64,000 nt of DNA from Closterium sp. NIES-65 (taxonomy: Eukaryota; Streptophyta; Zygnematophyceae; Desmidiales; Closteriaceae): positions 5,085,001 to 5,149,000 of the forward strand of contig CANXME010002275.1 in assembly GCA_948144175.1 (NCBI GenBank), given 5' to 3'. Made by a program: the position numbers and the translations under genes. Under the pieces are notes generated by a model. It searched no databases, was not told where the DNA came from, and saw only the letters and a list, made by a program, of their open reading frames with translations. The stretch's first letter is position 1. Each line of letters starts with the position of its first letter. This document shows positions 25,468-37,893 of the stretch, piece by piece.

Positions 25468-28400
25468 CTACCTATAAAGGGGTTGCACCGCCAGCACCGA
25501 CCGCACCGCGTGGCCAAACTGGTCCTTCCATGTCAGGCTTCCGAATTGGAAATTAGGAGACGCTGTTGCGACAGTGAACCGGACACTGAACGAAACAGTC
25601 CCCATAGGAGGGATGGTGAATTTATTGGGACTTATTGCTGTGATAACACCAGGCGGTGTAACGATAGTCGAAGTGTAGCTGGATACCTTATTCGCGACGT
25701 TCTGCACCGTTCGCGATACTAGCACCGTTTTATTCAGCCGCGAGACGGAAATTGTTGGACGGTTCAAATTGTACGCCGGAATCGGGGACATCTTCGTTTT
25801 GATTGGCGCGAAAGACTTGGCGGTCACCAAATTCTGGCCGGCAAGAAAGTTGTAAAAATCCGCAGCGTTGGTGGGAAAAGTGAGCCCAGGGTCCATCAGA
25901 CCATTGGGATTGACGTGTCCCGCTCCCATATCCCACGGCGTCGCCTTGTTTCCAGTCGAACTCGTTTCAATCGGCCCGTTGTTGTTATTAGTCACGCTCG
26001 CTGTAGTCATGATCGCGGACATGACTTGCGACGGCATCCAAGCAGGGTATCTTTCGACGAGCAGCGCAGCGATTCCCGCCAAGTGCGGAGTAGCCATAGA
26101 CGTTCCGCTAAGCATGGCATACGCGGGGGTGGAAGCTGATGCGAGAGACGAGGACCGCGCAGCGGCCCATAGAGAAACGCCGGGACCGATTATATCGGGC
26201 TTTAAGATGTCGTTGGTGGGGAAAGAAAGTTTGGTTGCAGTAGCGGGGTTGACGAGTGGACCAGCAGACGAAAAATACGCGACTTCAGGGGCTTGATCGC
26301 TGGTTAGGTCTGTCTTGAATGAGTATGAGAAAGAAGCAGTCGGGCTGGTGGAGGGGGGAGCAAGGGGGAGAGGAGGGAAGAGCAGGAAGGGGAAGAGGGG
26401 GAATGGGTATGGGACAAGAGGAGACTCGTGAGTCAAAAGAAGAAGCAGGCTCAGGGTACCCAGTCGGTGGTTAGGTCTGTTATATGGAAATCACTTGTGA
26501 GAATTCTCAAAAGTGATTTCCATTGGAAGAAGAGGCTTGAGATTCCCTGTCGGTGGTTAGGTCTGTCTTGAAAGTGTAGGACCAGGATGCAGTTGGGCTA
26601 GCGGGTGGGTGAGGGAGAGGGAACGGGGGGAGAGTGACAAGGAGGGGAAAAACTGGTAAGTGACGGTGGGACACTCGTGAGTCAGAAGAGAATAAGCGGC
26701 TTTGAGGGCTGGTTGGTGGTTAGGTCTGCCATAAAAGCGACACTTAGAAGTGTATGCGAAGGAAGCAGTCAGGCTGCAGGAAGCGGGGAGGGGAGGGACA
26801 GCAGGGGAACCTCAGGAATGGGTAGGTGAGGAGAACTTGCGAGTCAAAAATGGCTTTTCAGGCGCCTCAGAACAAATTTTTCAAGGCGTGTCCAAATTTT
26901 TTTGAGGCGCCTAAAAAACAGTGAGAACTTGCAAGTCAAAAGAGGCTATGGTCAGTGGTTGAGTCTGCCTTACAGGTTCGAAGGAAGCAGTTGGGTTGGT
27001 GAAAGGGAGAGAGAGAGGGAACAGGAGGGGAGGGGTGGCATACGTCTGCGGACAAACTTGCTGTGCGCAGAAAGTGAGTGTAGTAACCCCTCACCTAACC
27101 ATAATGCGGGTGTACATGCGCAGAACACCCGTCTCGCTCGCCTCTGCTCCCATGACAGGCAGCCGAGCCTCATAAATGGGGTATGATCTCGCTGCTGCCG
27201 GCACATCCACCACAATCACTGCCTTTCCGCCCTTGCTAGCAACCTCTGCTGCCTTGCTGCCTGTGCTGGTCCATCCATAAGAGCACAGCACGATCTTCCC
27301 TGCGATCTTGGTGGCGTTCAGTGCACCTGCAAAGCAGTACTGGCCCTGGTAGGTGGGGTAGGCGAAGGGAATGAAAGGGAGGAACGGGAGGAGAAAGAGA
27401 ATGGATGAGGGATGGGTTGGTGCTGGCGCTGGTCCGTCCATACGAGCACAGCACTATCTTCCCTGCAGTCTTGGTGGCATTCAGTGCACTTGCGAAGCAG
27501 TACTGGCCCTGCAAGGTGGGGGAGGGGAACGGGAGGAAAGGGGGGAGAAAGGGAATGGACGAGGAATGGGTTGGCGCTGGTCCATCCATACAAGCAGAGT
27601 ACGGTCTTCCCTGCGATCTTGGATTGACTTTTGAGAATTCTCAAAAGATATTCCCTTCGACCTTGGTGGCGTTCAGTGCGCCAGCGAAGCAGTACTGGCG
27701 CTGCTAGGTTCGGTAGACGGAGGGGAACAGGAGGAACGGGGGGAGAAAGGGAATAGACGAGGGATGGGTTGGTGCTGGTCCATCCATACGAGCGGCCCAT
27801 AGAGAAACGCTGGGACCGATTATATCGGGCTTTAAGATGCCGTTGGTGGCGTTCAGAGAGCCTGCGAAGCAGTACTGGCGCTGCTAGGTGGTGGTGGTGG
27901 TGGAGGGAGGGAGGGGGGGAGAGGGGAGGTAGCAGAGGGGAAGGAGTGAGGACAAGTAACATTGTCACTCATAAATGGGGAATGGTCTTACTGGCACACT
28001 CACCACCAGTATTGCCTCACAAGTCATACATCACGAGTCACGAGCCCCTGCCTGAAAGCCATCCAGAGACTTAGTTTCAGGCACATGTGCCCTTCCCTAT
28101 GCCTACCTCGGTCTCAGTCTTCCCTGCTGCTCTCACTGCAACCCCATCCACAAGCCCTAGCCTCTGCACTCCCACGTTTCCCGAGCCAAACCCGTACAGC
28201 TTCACCACCCGCCCATCGCCCAGCGTGGCTGAAGAGACGTAGCTGCGAGCAATGGTGCTGGAGGGAGGGAGAGGAAGAAGAGGGAGAGGAAGAAGAGGAG
28301 GGGGAAGGAGGCAGGCAGAGATGGGGTAGAAATGAACACATAACCCAAGACCTTCACACGCCCATGACGTTTAATGAACACATTACGCCAACCCTTGGAG

Positions 28401-30875
28401 CACCTGAGCACTCACCTTGCGCCAACAGAAAATCACCTGAAATCTCACCTGGCGCCAACAGAAAGGCACCTGGAAACCCACCTGGCGCCAACAGAAAAAA
28501 ACACCTGAAACCCACCTGGCGCCAACAGTGAGGTAGAACGGCGAGAAGTTGGAGATGCTGCGATACATTGAAGAGGTGAGAGGAGGCGGACCGGAGTTCC
28601 CCGCTGCATAAACCACCACCGTGCCGGCCAGATTCGCGTATAAATACGGCAGATCGCTGAAATACGTGGCACTGGGGTCTGCGCCGCCCAGAGAGAGTGA
28701 GATGACGTCAACCCCGTCAGCAACAGCCGCGTTGACTGCTGCCTCCACGTCAGCATACGTGGCAGTGGTCCCGCCTGCGTTGGCGTTGCCCCAGAAGACC
28801 TTGTAGGCTGCAAGGAAGGCTCGGGGTGCCATGCCGGTTGCATTGCCGATGGTGGTCTTGCGGGGTGGTAGCACAATGGGCACGTTGCTGTTGCCTGCTG
28901 CCGCTCTGCACAATGGAGGGGAGAGGAAAGCATGCTATATCGAAAGTGATTTCGACTCTGCACAATGGAGGGGAGAGGAAAGCATGCTATATCGAAAGTG
29001 ATTTCGACTCTGCACAATGGAGGGGAGAGGAAAGCATGCTATATCGAAAGTGATTTCGACTCTGCACAATGGAGGGGAGAGGAAAGCATGCTATATCGAA
29101 AGTGATTTCGACTCTGCACAATGGAGGGGAGAGGAAAGCAGCGGGAGGCTTTTGAGTCGACTCAAAAGTTGGATGCGGTCACAATCTTGGCGATTTTTTC
29201 TCCCTGTGTTCACCTCTCCCTTTTGAGTCGACTCAAAAGCACAATGGAGGGGAGAGGAAAGCAGCGGGAGGCGAATGGAGAGGGGAAAGGAGTTAAAAAA
29301 ACGTTGGATTACTACAGCCATATGAGGTGAAGGGAAAAGAGAAACAGACAAAAAGACGTCTGATCCTGTGGACTAAGAGGAAGGCCAATGGTGGTGCCGA
29401 CATGTGCCTTTCCAGGTGGAACTGAACAAGGGAAAGGCACGATCCGAGAAAGATATGGAACATAGCATGATGGTCCTTCAGAGTGTAAAATTGGAAAGCA
29501 AAAAATGGCGAGGTAAAGGGGTGTGGATGAATCACTCACGATGCACACCAGGTGCCGTGCCCATCCGCATCTCGAGCCGACGCCCAATCAGCGCGCAAGT
29601 CTTCCTGCCCGAACCACGCCCGGAACCCGGCACTGAAAAATCTCGCGCCAATCACCTTTCTGTTGCACTTGAAATCAGATGTCACCTGACAGGTGCCTTT
29701 CCAGGTAGATGGAGGGTTAGGGTACGCAAGTTCGGGTAGGGTAAAATTTGAGGAAAATGACGGGTGTTCCGGCCAAATACCCGTGTCGATTATTCCGACC
29801 ACCACGCCCTCCCCTGCCCGCTCGCGGCCCCGGGCAGTCCAAAGAGTCCCGGGCAGGTTTAAAAAGTTTGCAGAGTCGGTGGTGAGCTTGCTGATTCGGT
29901 AGTTGGACTTGACTTCTGCAACTGCTGGGTGCCGCTTCAGCTGCTGCAGCTGCTTAGGTGTCAATCGCGCCACAAAGGCATTGCTGACGTGCTTGAATCT
30001 GGAAACGATGGGGGGGAAGTGGGCAGAAGGAAAAAGGGTGATGAGCTGGCAGAGGGAAAAAATAGGTTTGAAAAATCGAGTGCAGTGCATCTACAGTAGC
30101 ATATTAGCTTCTATTGATTGTTACAACTCACTTGTACAGTACATTCGCGCGCGGCAGACGCACGTCATTCGCAACTCCATCCTGCAGCCGATCGAGCCAC
30201 TGCTTGAACTGTGCGACTGCTGGCGCCCCCAGGTTCATTCGCGTCGCTTGGCGATTCGCTCGGCGACGACCCCTGCGAATCCGGCCGGCCACTGAATTGA
30301 TGACGTCAGACACAGAGTCTCTGACAGCCTCCGCTGCAGTGGCGGCAATCCCGTTGATTCCGCCAGTGTATCCCGCGATTGGCGGGGCGGCGCGAAGGCG
30401 GATGATGTAAACGTCAGATACGGAAGAAGGGATAACCTTGTCGACTGGTTTGTCCAGTAGCGGAATATCCGGCGGGTTTCCCGTTACATTGGAGGCCGAC
30501 CCGTTAAAGGATTCTTCTGGCGTTTCAGGAGTCGGCGCAGGTTGCGATTCAGGCGCAGTTTCAGGTGGAATTTCAGGTGCGGGCGGCGGAGCGGCTTTCG
30601 AAGCGTCATTTTGCGATGGTTGCTGGGGCTCCAAGATGATCTCTGATTGGTCAGCTGCAAACGAACCAAATTTTAGAATCAGGAGCATGATAAGGCATAC
30701 GCATGACAATCGGACACATTGCGGCAGCAGAAAAAAAAATCCCTTAAATCACATTGGTCAAGCTCTCACCTTCTTGCCCGTAAACGAGGCTGCTTCTGGC
30801 GAGGATAAGTAGTGCTAGCAGGCAACCCACGCTGGCCCTTGACCAGGAAACTGAGCGACATCGACAAATCTCCAT
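25468..30875 (-). CDS. Subtilisin-like serine protease (S8A), copy B, complete
   Basis: Secreted subtilase. Exons in coding order: 30875-30770 (signal peptide), 30654-30132, 29998-29540, 28905-28516, 28257-28107, 27345-27095 and 26344-25468. They total 2,757 nt, encoding 918 residues, with all phases matching and GT-AG introns. The start at ATG 30875 gives a basic N-terminus and hydrophobic core (VGCLLALLILA) and then small residues, a good signal peptide. A Pro/Glu-rich linker (about residues 45-90) precedes an I9-like prodomain (VYIIRLRAAP onward). Catalytic Asp in VVGIIDTG, His in DADGHGTW, Asn in YAAGNSG and Ser in LSGTSMATPH. The PA-like insert contains GKIVLCSYGW, and an Fn3-like C-terminus follows. 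It probably matures extracellular or wall proteins; the substrate cannot be told. Confidence 0.93.
26484..26523. repeat. 40-bp near-perfect palindrome, AATT core
   Basis: ATGGAAATCACTTGTGAG and CTCAAAAGTGATTTCCAT around AATT, with one mismatched pair. It sits between echoes of the exon 7 acceptor in intron 6 of subtilase B (copies at about 26550-26600 and 26720-26780). Confidence 0.9.
27629..27646. repeat. 18-bp palindrome, AATT core
   Basis: Perfect TTTTGAGAATTCTCAAAA in intron 5 of subtilase B, between echoes of the exon 6 start (27440-27515, 27580-27625 and 27655-27705). Confidence 0.95.
28903..29130. repeat. 52-bp tandem repeat at the exon 4 acceptor of subtilase B
   Basis: Between four and five copies of a 52-bp unit (TCTGCACAATGGAGGGGAGA onward, ending GTGATTTCGAC). 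The first copy overlaps the real splice acceptor of exon 4 (28905), so each unit carries a copy of the acceptor CAG. Each unit also has a short inverted pair, TCGAAA ... TTTCGA. Confidence 0.9.
29150..29167. repeat. 18-bp palindrome, TCGA core
   Basis: Perfect TTTTGAGTCGACTCAAAA just beyond the 52-bp array in intron 3 of subtilase B. Confidence 0.95.
29221..29238. repeat. 18-bp palindrome, TCGA core
   Basis: A second perfect copy 71 bp on. It is followed directly by GCACAATGGAGGGGAGAGGA, a copy of the text that precedes the first palindrome. Confidence 0.95.
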
Positions 30876-31510
30876 CGCACGCAATCCCTTTTCCGCTAAG
30901 TTCAGATCCTCCGCACCAGCTCCAGTGGAGACGCCTCAAAAGGAACCTTCCGTACCCAGTCCGATGACAACTTGCGAACCTACTAGTCGTCCCCGGTTGT
31001 CTGGCGGTTTTGGTACTGGAGAATCTGTCCAGTGGTTTAACGGAAGGAAAGAGAAGAACGAATCTCCGATTCTAGTCTTAAATGAAATGACAACCTTCTG
31101 AAAAATAGTGAGCGAGAATCAGAAGCCTTGTCTGATCTCGAAGTATGGCTCAAGCGAGACGGATTTAGGGTTCGCTGAAATTGGATCTCGTGACATATGC
31201 CACCGACTGCTATCAAAGTAGTAGGAAATGGCGTGAAAAGACCTTTGACTCTTCTCTTGCGTCGCCGCCGATAACAAATTTCGTTGCTTCTAGCGACGCG
31301 CAAACGTACTTCTACTACTAGTAGTACTTGAGAGACGAACATCGCCATTGACGCTTCTTGGCTAGCCAAGAAGCACGTTTCTCCGAACCGGCGCGGATAG
31401 TGCCAGCCTAGCTACGAGCTGCTGCCAACTAAGCTGCTGCGCCCAATCTCCAGCGCCAGGCTTCTGCACCTCGGGCCTCCAGCAGGAAACACTTTGCAAG
31501 CTAGTCGCAG

Positions 31511-32215
31511 CAGGAAATTTCTCCTAGGCATAGCACAGCAGTGACGACGGGGCGAAACGAGGCGCAGGTGGGAAGGGGAGGCAATCCCCCTCCCTTCCCT
31601 CCCCTCCCCGCTTCGCCCAAGTTTCCACTTCTACCTCCCCAGCCTGCCTGGCCGTGCGCGCAGCCCTCACGCATCCTCTCTCGCGCCGCTGACATCGCGT
31701 CCACTTGCTGCGCTCTGGATGCCTATGGCGACTGTGGGATGGCGAATGAGTGACCTAGCGAAACGATCTGCCCGTGTAGCGAAACTCGTCGTTGCCGGTT
31801 TTGTTTTCGTCGAATTTACCGCCACCTCTGGCAAAAAGCAGTTCATGGAATGGTGCAGATGGTAACAACGCGACTCTACAATCGTTAAAGCTCGCAGTCC
31901 AAATTGCGGGGCGCGCTGGCCAAGCTTACTAAGGTTGACGGGGGTGATGTTTTGAGTGCTGTTTGGGTTGCGAACGGTGGTTACGAGAAGTGAGATGCAA
32001 TCTGATTGGCCAGATATTTTTTGTCGAATGGGAGAGCAGGGAACAACAACAATATGTTGATTGCAATTTGGGTCTCTAGAAGCAAACCCAGGTTGCTCCC
32101 AGCGGTTTGCCGTGTCAACGAAAACCCCAAGGGTCTAGCGCGAAACTGGGCGAAAACAAACAGCCCAACTCCCAACAAGTCAACTTCTTCTCCAGCCACC
32201 CAAAGGTCAACCTTA
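31511..32215. other. Spacer, nothing recognised
   Basis: Beyond the right arm of the inverted duplication I see no exon, RNA gene or clear repeat. Small open frames at 31541-31753 and 32006-32272 have no recognisable similarity. Confidence 0.5.
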
Positions 32216-32756
32216 GGACGCGTTGAAAGTAGACGATCGATCGTGGGTGGCGATCGATGTGCGGATCTGTAACCCTATTTACTGTGCTTTAACCTTGCTA
32301 CAGTATGGTTTCTGGCCAAAATTTGAGCACAGTGTGTGAATGCGACTGATCACTGATCGTGGGAGATCAGTGAGAGGCATCAAAGCGTCATTGATGCTCT
32401 CGAACCGAGCCTACCTGGCGCGATTGATTCTGATGCCTGCGAGTTTCTGAAATTTCGCAGAGCCAGGAATCGCTGTCGCCCAAATCGTCCACATTTGGCT
32501 AAATCTGTAAACATCACATCGCCGGGGTGGTTGCCCTGTTGGCTGCGAGTGTCGCAGGTGGGTATGGACAACGTATGTGTTTTGGGTGCGAGTAGCTTGC
32601 ACGGCAGTAATCTCGGTCCTGGAACATCCACCACAATGCTCAGGTGCGATCGTTACAACGTATCGGTCTGCATGTTTCGCCAATCGATCTGCCCACTCGA
32701 TTGTGGGGCTCGATTTATGCTCGCGATCCCGCGATATTTGCACTTTCAACGCGTCC
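32216..32756. mobile_element. MITE, PIF/Harbinger-like, TTA target duplication
   Basis: A 541-bp element with terminal inverted repeat GGACGCGTTGAAAGT and its complement ACTTTCAACGCGTCC, flanked by TTA on both sides (32213-32215 and 32757-32759). It has no recognisable transposase. A further terminus-like sequence (TTAAGGACGCGTTAC, near 32784) suggests a second, partial copy next to it. Confidence 0.7.
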
Positions 32757-33052
32757 TTACTAAGGTCGAACAATTTGGGCCGCGAGCTTTAAGGACGCGT
32801 TACAAGTAGCATGTTCCAGGGGTCAAAACAGAACACGGATCTTTTCGCTTCACTGGGCAAGTTCGATACCGAGCTTGAAGTTGCACGTGTGACGCCAGGG
32901 GTCCCCACGAAGTAACCTCTGAAACACAGGGGTTTCACCACACTTAATTCCTGCTTAACGCAATCAACATATTGGAACCTATTTACGCTACGTTGCAATT
33001 TGGACCTGCACAGGTTAGATCGAACAGAAAAGCTCGAGTTTTCCAAGAAGGT

Positions 33053-33120
33053 GTCAGGAATGGGATTCGAACCCATACCCTTTCGGAGCAGTACCTGAAA
33101 CCGGCGCCTTAGACAAGACT
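33053..33120 (-). pseudogene. tRNA-Leu(CAG) 3' portion
   Basis: On the minus strand: TCTAAGGCGC (D-arm end), a TTTCAGGT anticodon loop region, a CTCCGAAAGGG variable arm, a perfect T stem-loop ATGGGTTCGAATCCCAT and the acceptor 3' strand TCCTGAC. The first roughly 18 bases of the tRNA, including the acceptor 5' strand GTCAGGA and GGCCGAG, are absent and the anticodon stem has a mismatch. It is not a functional tRNA by itself. Confidence 0.75.
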
Positions 33121-33221
33121 TCATTTACAATGTTCCTAGGTACATGGACTTATAGTATTTACACTATGTACAGAAAGTCCTAATGGAGTGCAAAGGTGTT
33201 AGCAAAAAGGAAATTGTGAAC

Positions 33222-33246
33222 ATGATGGCCGAGTTGGTCTAAGGCG
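33222..33246 (+). pseudogene. tRNA-Leu 5' fragment, opposite orientation
   Basis: Plus-strand ATGATGGCCGAGTTGGTCTA then AGGCG matches the A-box half of a plant tRNA-Leu, precisely the part missing from the fragment at 33053-33120. It lies about 100 bp away and points the other way. This is consistent with an inversion break inside a tRNA gene or with remnants of a tRNA-derived SINE. Confidence 0.65.
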
Positions 33247-33524
33247 ATTTTATATTTTGAAATCTATTACGGTATTTTATATTCTCTCGTGTTTTGTTTG
33301 TAACTAATATGTACTTGTTTCGAAGAGCGTGCATTTCTTATCACTAAAAGCCTCATAGCTGTATTCCAACACAAGCATTGAAGGCACACACTAGGACTTG
33401 CCTCAGGAAAATCATTAGACTCCCCACATGAACCCCACCTACCCTGGAAGCCCTGGCATTCAATCCTCTTCCAGCTAATGTAGTATATGCACAAGAGCAG
33501 TGAGTCAGTGAATGGTTGTTTGCT

Positions 33525-36418
33525 CTACTCCGCTTCCTTCACAGCATCCTGGGCAAAACCAGGTAAAAGAGGAAAAGCAGTAACACAACGGTTACACGGA
33601 TACAATGCGTAGTGTAGCTAATGAATGGACAGTACAGCACATCACTACTTCTGGGACAGCTCAAAAGGCTACAGCAGCTTCAATAGTAACAGTGGGCACA
33701 GTACAAAGAGCTGACGACTGGAAAGGAAAATTACTGCAAGGTAGAAACTCTTTAAACGGGCAGTGCTATGCGTAAACTCCACCCAACCCCTTACCTGCAC
33801 GATTTTGGTGATATAAGTGGCGGCAAAGGCTGTGAGGGCCACCCCACCCAGCAGCGAATAGAGCGATGAGTCGCCCAGCAATGAGCTCCCACTCTCCGCC
33901 TCCTGAGAGAGAGAGAAAAAAACCGGGAAATAGGTCTATTTTGAGGCGCCTAAGAACCGTGCCAAGAGTTGAGTCCCCCAGCAACGAGCTTCCACTCTCC
34001 ACCTCTTAGATTGTGAGAATGGAAGGCAGGGAGGGATGGGTTTGACAAACGGGGAGGTCGGGGGGGAGAGGGGGGTCGGCCAAGGAGACAAACAGCAGTA
34101 GTAAGCAGTGTTTGTAGTGTCCATGCCATCGTGCCGAATGGTTACTAAGCTTGGAAGTAGATGAAGGTCTGGCTTGACGAATCACAGAAAGCAACACTCT
34201 GATGAATGTGGACACGAAGGGAAGTCATGATGAAGTAACCCAGAAGAAGATGCATCATAAGAGGACCTCACGATCAAAGGGAGGCGTACCAAAAGGGAGC
34301 GGCCAAAGGATCCGGCGCTGACATACGCCCACGTGCCTGGCAGCATGCCTATCCACCTGGCGTGTGGTAACAGGGCAACACGGAGACAAAGTCGTAAGGT
34401 GAGGGGGTTACCCTTTGGACCGACACAAAAGGGGTAAACAGCTGACAAAATCCCCTGTGCCATGCACCCTGTGCCGATCCACCTGGGATCAAGAAGCCGT
34501 CCAGAGATGACCCGTGCCCGTGTGCCACTTCAGAAACAGCACATGGATACGAGAGACCAGAGGCATGGTGCAGAGGTGATGCAGAGAGAGGGGCTAAGTG
34601 AGAGGGGCGAATGGAGAGGGGTGAAGCAGGGAGAGGGGCGAATGGAGAGGGGTGAAGCAGAGAGAGGGGCAAAGGGAGAGGGGTGATGCAGGAAGAGGGG
34701 TGATGCAGGGAGAGGGGTGATGCAGGGAGAAGGGTGATGCAGGGAGAACGGTGATGCAGGGAGAAGGGTGACGTAGGGAGAGAGGTGATTCGACAAACCT
34801 ACAGCAACATGCGAGACAATCTGCACGAGGACATACGTTCCGAAGATGAATGGAAGAAGTTGGAAATGAGCCCATAGAAGTAGTTCCCGAGGGAGAACGA
34901 CATGAGGGGGCTGAGGCGCAGCAGAGTGACGATGGGATTGTGGTGATGCGTACAACAGTCCAAACAAGTCCACATTAAAACATACGTTCCGAAAATGTAT
35001 GGGAGAAGCTTCACGGAAGTGAGCCCGTAAAAGTAGTTCCCGAGGGAGAAGGGCATGAGGGGGCTGAGGCGCAGCAGAGTGACGATGCGGAACGAGTTGT
35101 TCCCCACTGCGCGGTCGATCGCCTCGTACTTCTTGTTGCCTCGCACCATATCTTGAATGCGATCGCGCGCCACATACCGCGCAATCAGGAACGCGATTGT
35201 GGCGGAGATCTGGCGCACGCGGGGAAGCGGCGGAAGGGGGATGATGGGGGGAGGGGGGGGGGGGAAGAGGGTGAGAGTGAGCGAGGGAAGGTGTTAAGCG
35301 GAGAAAGTTGAGGAGATGGACAGTCGGAAGGAGGAGAACAGGAAGGAGGCAAAAGCAGACCAGTTTTGTGTGTGTCCCATACGAATGTCCGTTTCGAGTC
35401 AATCCTAACGGCCGAGAAAGGTCAGGGACGGCATCGCGGAGGAGCGACTGAGGGGCATTCACGCACACGCAAGCAAGACCCATCAACCGACTACCAACAA
35501 ACATCCCTGTACCATCACACCCGCAAGAAAAACACCCCGCGCGTTACAGTCACGCACCGTGCCGGAGAGACTGCAGAGAAACGTGCCCATGACCGGGCCG
35601 AACAGCACACCGGCGGACAGCGTCAGCGGAATAGCCGGAACCGCGAGCACCTCGAGAAGCGAGTACCCTAGCACGAACGTCACATATCCCCCGGATCCCG
35701 CTCCCTCGATGTACGTTGTGAAGTAGTCAATCGCGCTGGAAATGTCGTCCTTATAGTAATATCCCAGAAGCGCAAGTGACGCGACGACGCTTACTATCAA
35801 TGCTCCCGCGGCCAGCGTGCCGCCGATCGCGGCTTCCTTGCTTACAACCTCGTCCGAGTCGGATTCCACGTCAGCTGCCACGTCAGTTGCCACGTCACCA
35901 GACTTCTCAATCGCCACGTCAGCAGGCTGTGAGTGGGTCGGTATTGTCAGCGAAAATTCGGGAGAGGCATTCGCGTCTGCTTCTTGATGGGTGGAGTCGG
36001 GATTCACTCGATGAGCAGTCGCGTTTTGACGCGACTCCAGAATCACGTCATGCGGGAAGACTCCATGGTTGTCCTCGTTATAAGAGGCGTCATGGAAAGG
36101 TTTTATGAGCTTGACGCCGTTAGGGACATCCCAGAGTCTGTCAGACTCATGTCGTTTCCGTTCCTTTTGAAGAGCACACCGAACCGAGCTGTACCGAGCT
36201 GGATTGCTCCTAACCAATCGGTTCTGCGTATTTCTGGCATGAAACGCCGAAAGGCTTTGCCAGGCTGAAACGCATCGTTCACGGCAATAGTCAGTTCTGT
36301 AGGGTAGTCTGATAGCCGTGACATCGGAGAGGGCTTGTGGTGAACTGTGTGACTGTACGAGGGAGCGATGTGCTGCTGAAGGAGTCCGCAAGGCGGTTGT
36401 GGCTACTCCCGTCGCCAT
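33525..36418 (-). CDS. TVP38/TMEM64 (DedA/VTT) family membrane protein, plastid-type
   Basis: Exons: 36418-35558, 35209-34986, 34353-34290, 33902-33795 and 33548-33525, total 1,281 nt, 426 residues, GT-AG and phase-consistent. The long N-terminus is rich in Ser/Thr/Arg and lacks conservation, compatible with a plastid transit peptide. A transmembrane segment follows at about residue 205 (GALIVSVVASLALLGYY). The VTT core has VLAVPAIPLTLSAGVLFGPV, then ARYVARDRI, RIVTLLRLSPLMPFSLGNY and LPGTWAYVSAGSFGR, the signature of plant plastid TVP38-like proteins. Relatives act in membrane lipid or ion handling; the exact job is unknown. The last exon is only 24 nt, coding DAVKEAE and stop. Copies of the exon 2 end (34795-34930) and of exon 4 (33955-34000) lie in the introns. 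Confidence 0.9.
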
Positions 36419-37893
36419 GGTTACTGCTCGCGTTGAAGCTCAAGGCGAGGAGCTTAAGAACACACACGCGCGGCGCAACGAGCGGCTTCCGATCGAAACA
36501 GCCACGACACGCCGCAGCGGAAAGCGATCGGTTTCTGAGGCACGTCTTAAGGTTGTCGCTAGATACACAATCGCCAATCCGGAGGGTGCTCAACCCTACA
36601 AGCGAAAGGCAAGGAGCTCTGGAGCTTTGGATTGCTGCAAGCTGTTATGCCCCACCAAGACCAAGCTGGAGAGAACGCCTCGGCAACGCGCGCTCCGCCG
36701 AAGAAAATAATCAAGAACTGCGGGACTGACACTTTATACCCTTTCCGTCAGTCACGGCTGGGAAAGGGGTAGGGCGCGAGGATTCGGCGGTGGTCGGAGC
36801 GATGTGGGTGAATATGGGAGTGATGAAAGGGATTCCCCGAGAAAAAATGGGAACGTCGATCTTGGAGTGGTGAGTTTCGGCTGGCTACGAGTGGGGAGGT
36901 GATGGTTCGTAATCCTCGAGGAGATGTTAGTGAGCGCTGGATGTGCTTGCAAGGTGTACAGTTGGGTGCTCCTTCGGGAATATACTCAGTTGTATGTGCA
37001 CTGAACTCAACGGAGGGTTGAGATTCGGCGATGCGGCCAGCAGATTCCCTCGAGGCGGAAACAAACGGATACGATGTGAAACGAAAGATGATCTTTCACG
37101 AAGCATTGGTGGATTTGTGTACACCCCGTGACCCCCCACCCCACCCATCGCAGCGTGTGATGATGATGATGTGTTTGTGCGATCAGCGATGGTTGAAACC
37201 AGCACACGCGCGAGGTGTGTGAGGGACGAAAGCGAAGCGAATAGCGTGGCACGAGGTCTCAAAAGACGGGGACTGACAGCCAACCATGTGCTTTCGAGCG
37301 CTGTGCGGATGAAAATGGAGGACCACGTGGCAACGAGTCATTGCCCCATGCACACGCTATGTTGTCGATGCTTCTTGACACACGGTGTCAAGTGGTCAAC
37401 GCTGCGTCTGTTTCGTTTCGTGCTGACGCGTAACGGGTCATCGATGGTGGTCGAAGACCATCAGAGGTGCACACTTGGCCTTTTCTACGAGCCTGTCGTG
37501 TGGAAAAAGGAGGTCACCATTAGCACCGCGGCACGTCGGCGCAGGTTCGACATTGGAAAGGGAATCGTTGGTGGATTGAGATTCCATGTCCGCGGATCGT
37601 GGGGCTGGTTTGGAATGGGGCTGGCCGATATCCTTCTCGAGCATCCATTGGTGAAAGTGATCGTCGGCTAATCAGAAAGTGCAAAACCGAGATTTTTCCA
37701 ACACATCAAGATGCTGATGAAAGGTTGAGATTGAAAGTTCAAAACAACAGCAAAGCCTGATTCCTCATAATGTCCCCAACGCAATCATATGCTATATCAA
37801 AATGTGGTACAGAAAATGTAACGCTGCTAATCCAGAACATTGAGAGGCTGTCTGTATACCTCTATTGCCACACCAGTCCAACGTAACCCACAA
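36419..37893. other. Spacer upstream of the TVP38-like gene
   Basis: No exon could be supported. A plus-strand open frame of 166 residues at 37171-37671 has no family I recognise and no conserved-looking neighbour. I leave it unassigned. Confidence 0.4.

Larger units (their letters stand above)
25460..31510 (-). repeat. Inverted segmental duplication, right arm
   Basis: Counterpart of 130-6980. It contains the complete subtilase gene and about 600 bp of upstream flank matching the left arm. Intron echo numbers and positions differ from the left arm, showing that the echoes arose or were reshuffled after the duplication. Confidence 0.85.

Noticed and set aside
33053-33246. A functional split tRNA gene
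   Set aside because: The halves are in opposite orientations, the anticodon stem has a mismatch and no leader pairing is seen. Pseudogene fragments are simpler.
36317-36730. Plus-strand open frames opposite the N-terminus of the TVP38-like gene
   Set aside because: They are shadows of a low-complexity transit-peptide region on the other strand.
37171-37671. 166-codon plus-strand open frame
   Set aside because: No recognisable family, no splice context and ordinary length for chance in this composition. Kept only as a note.
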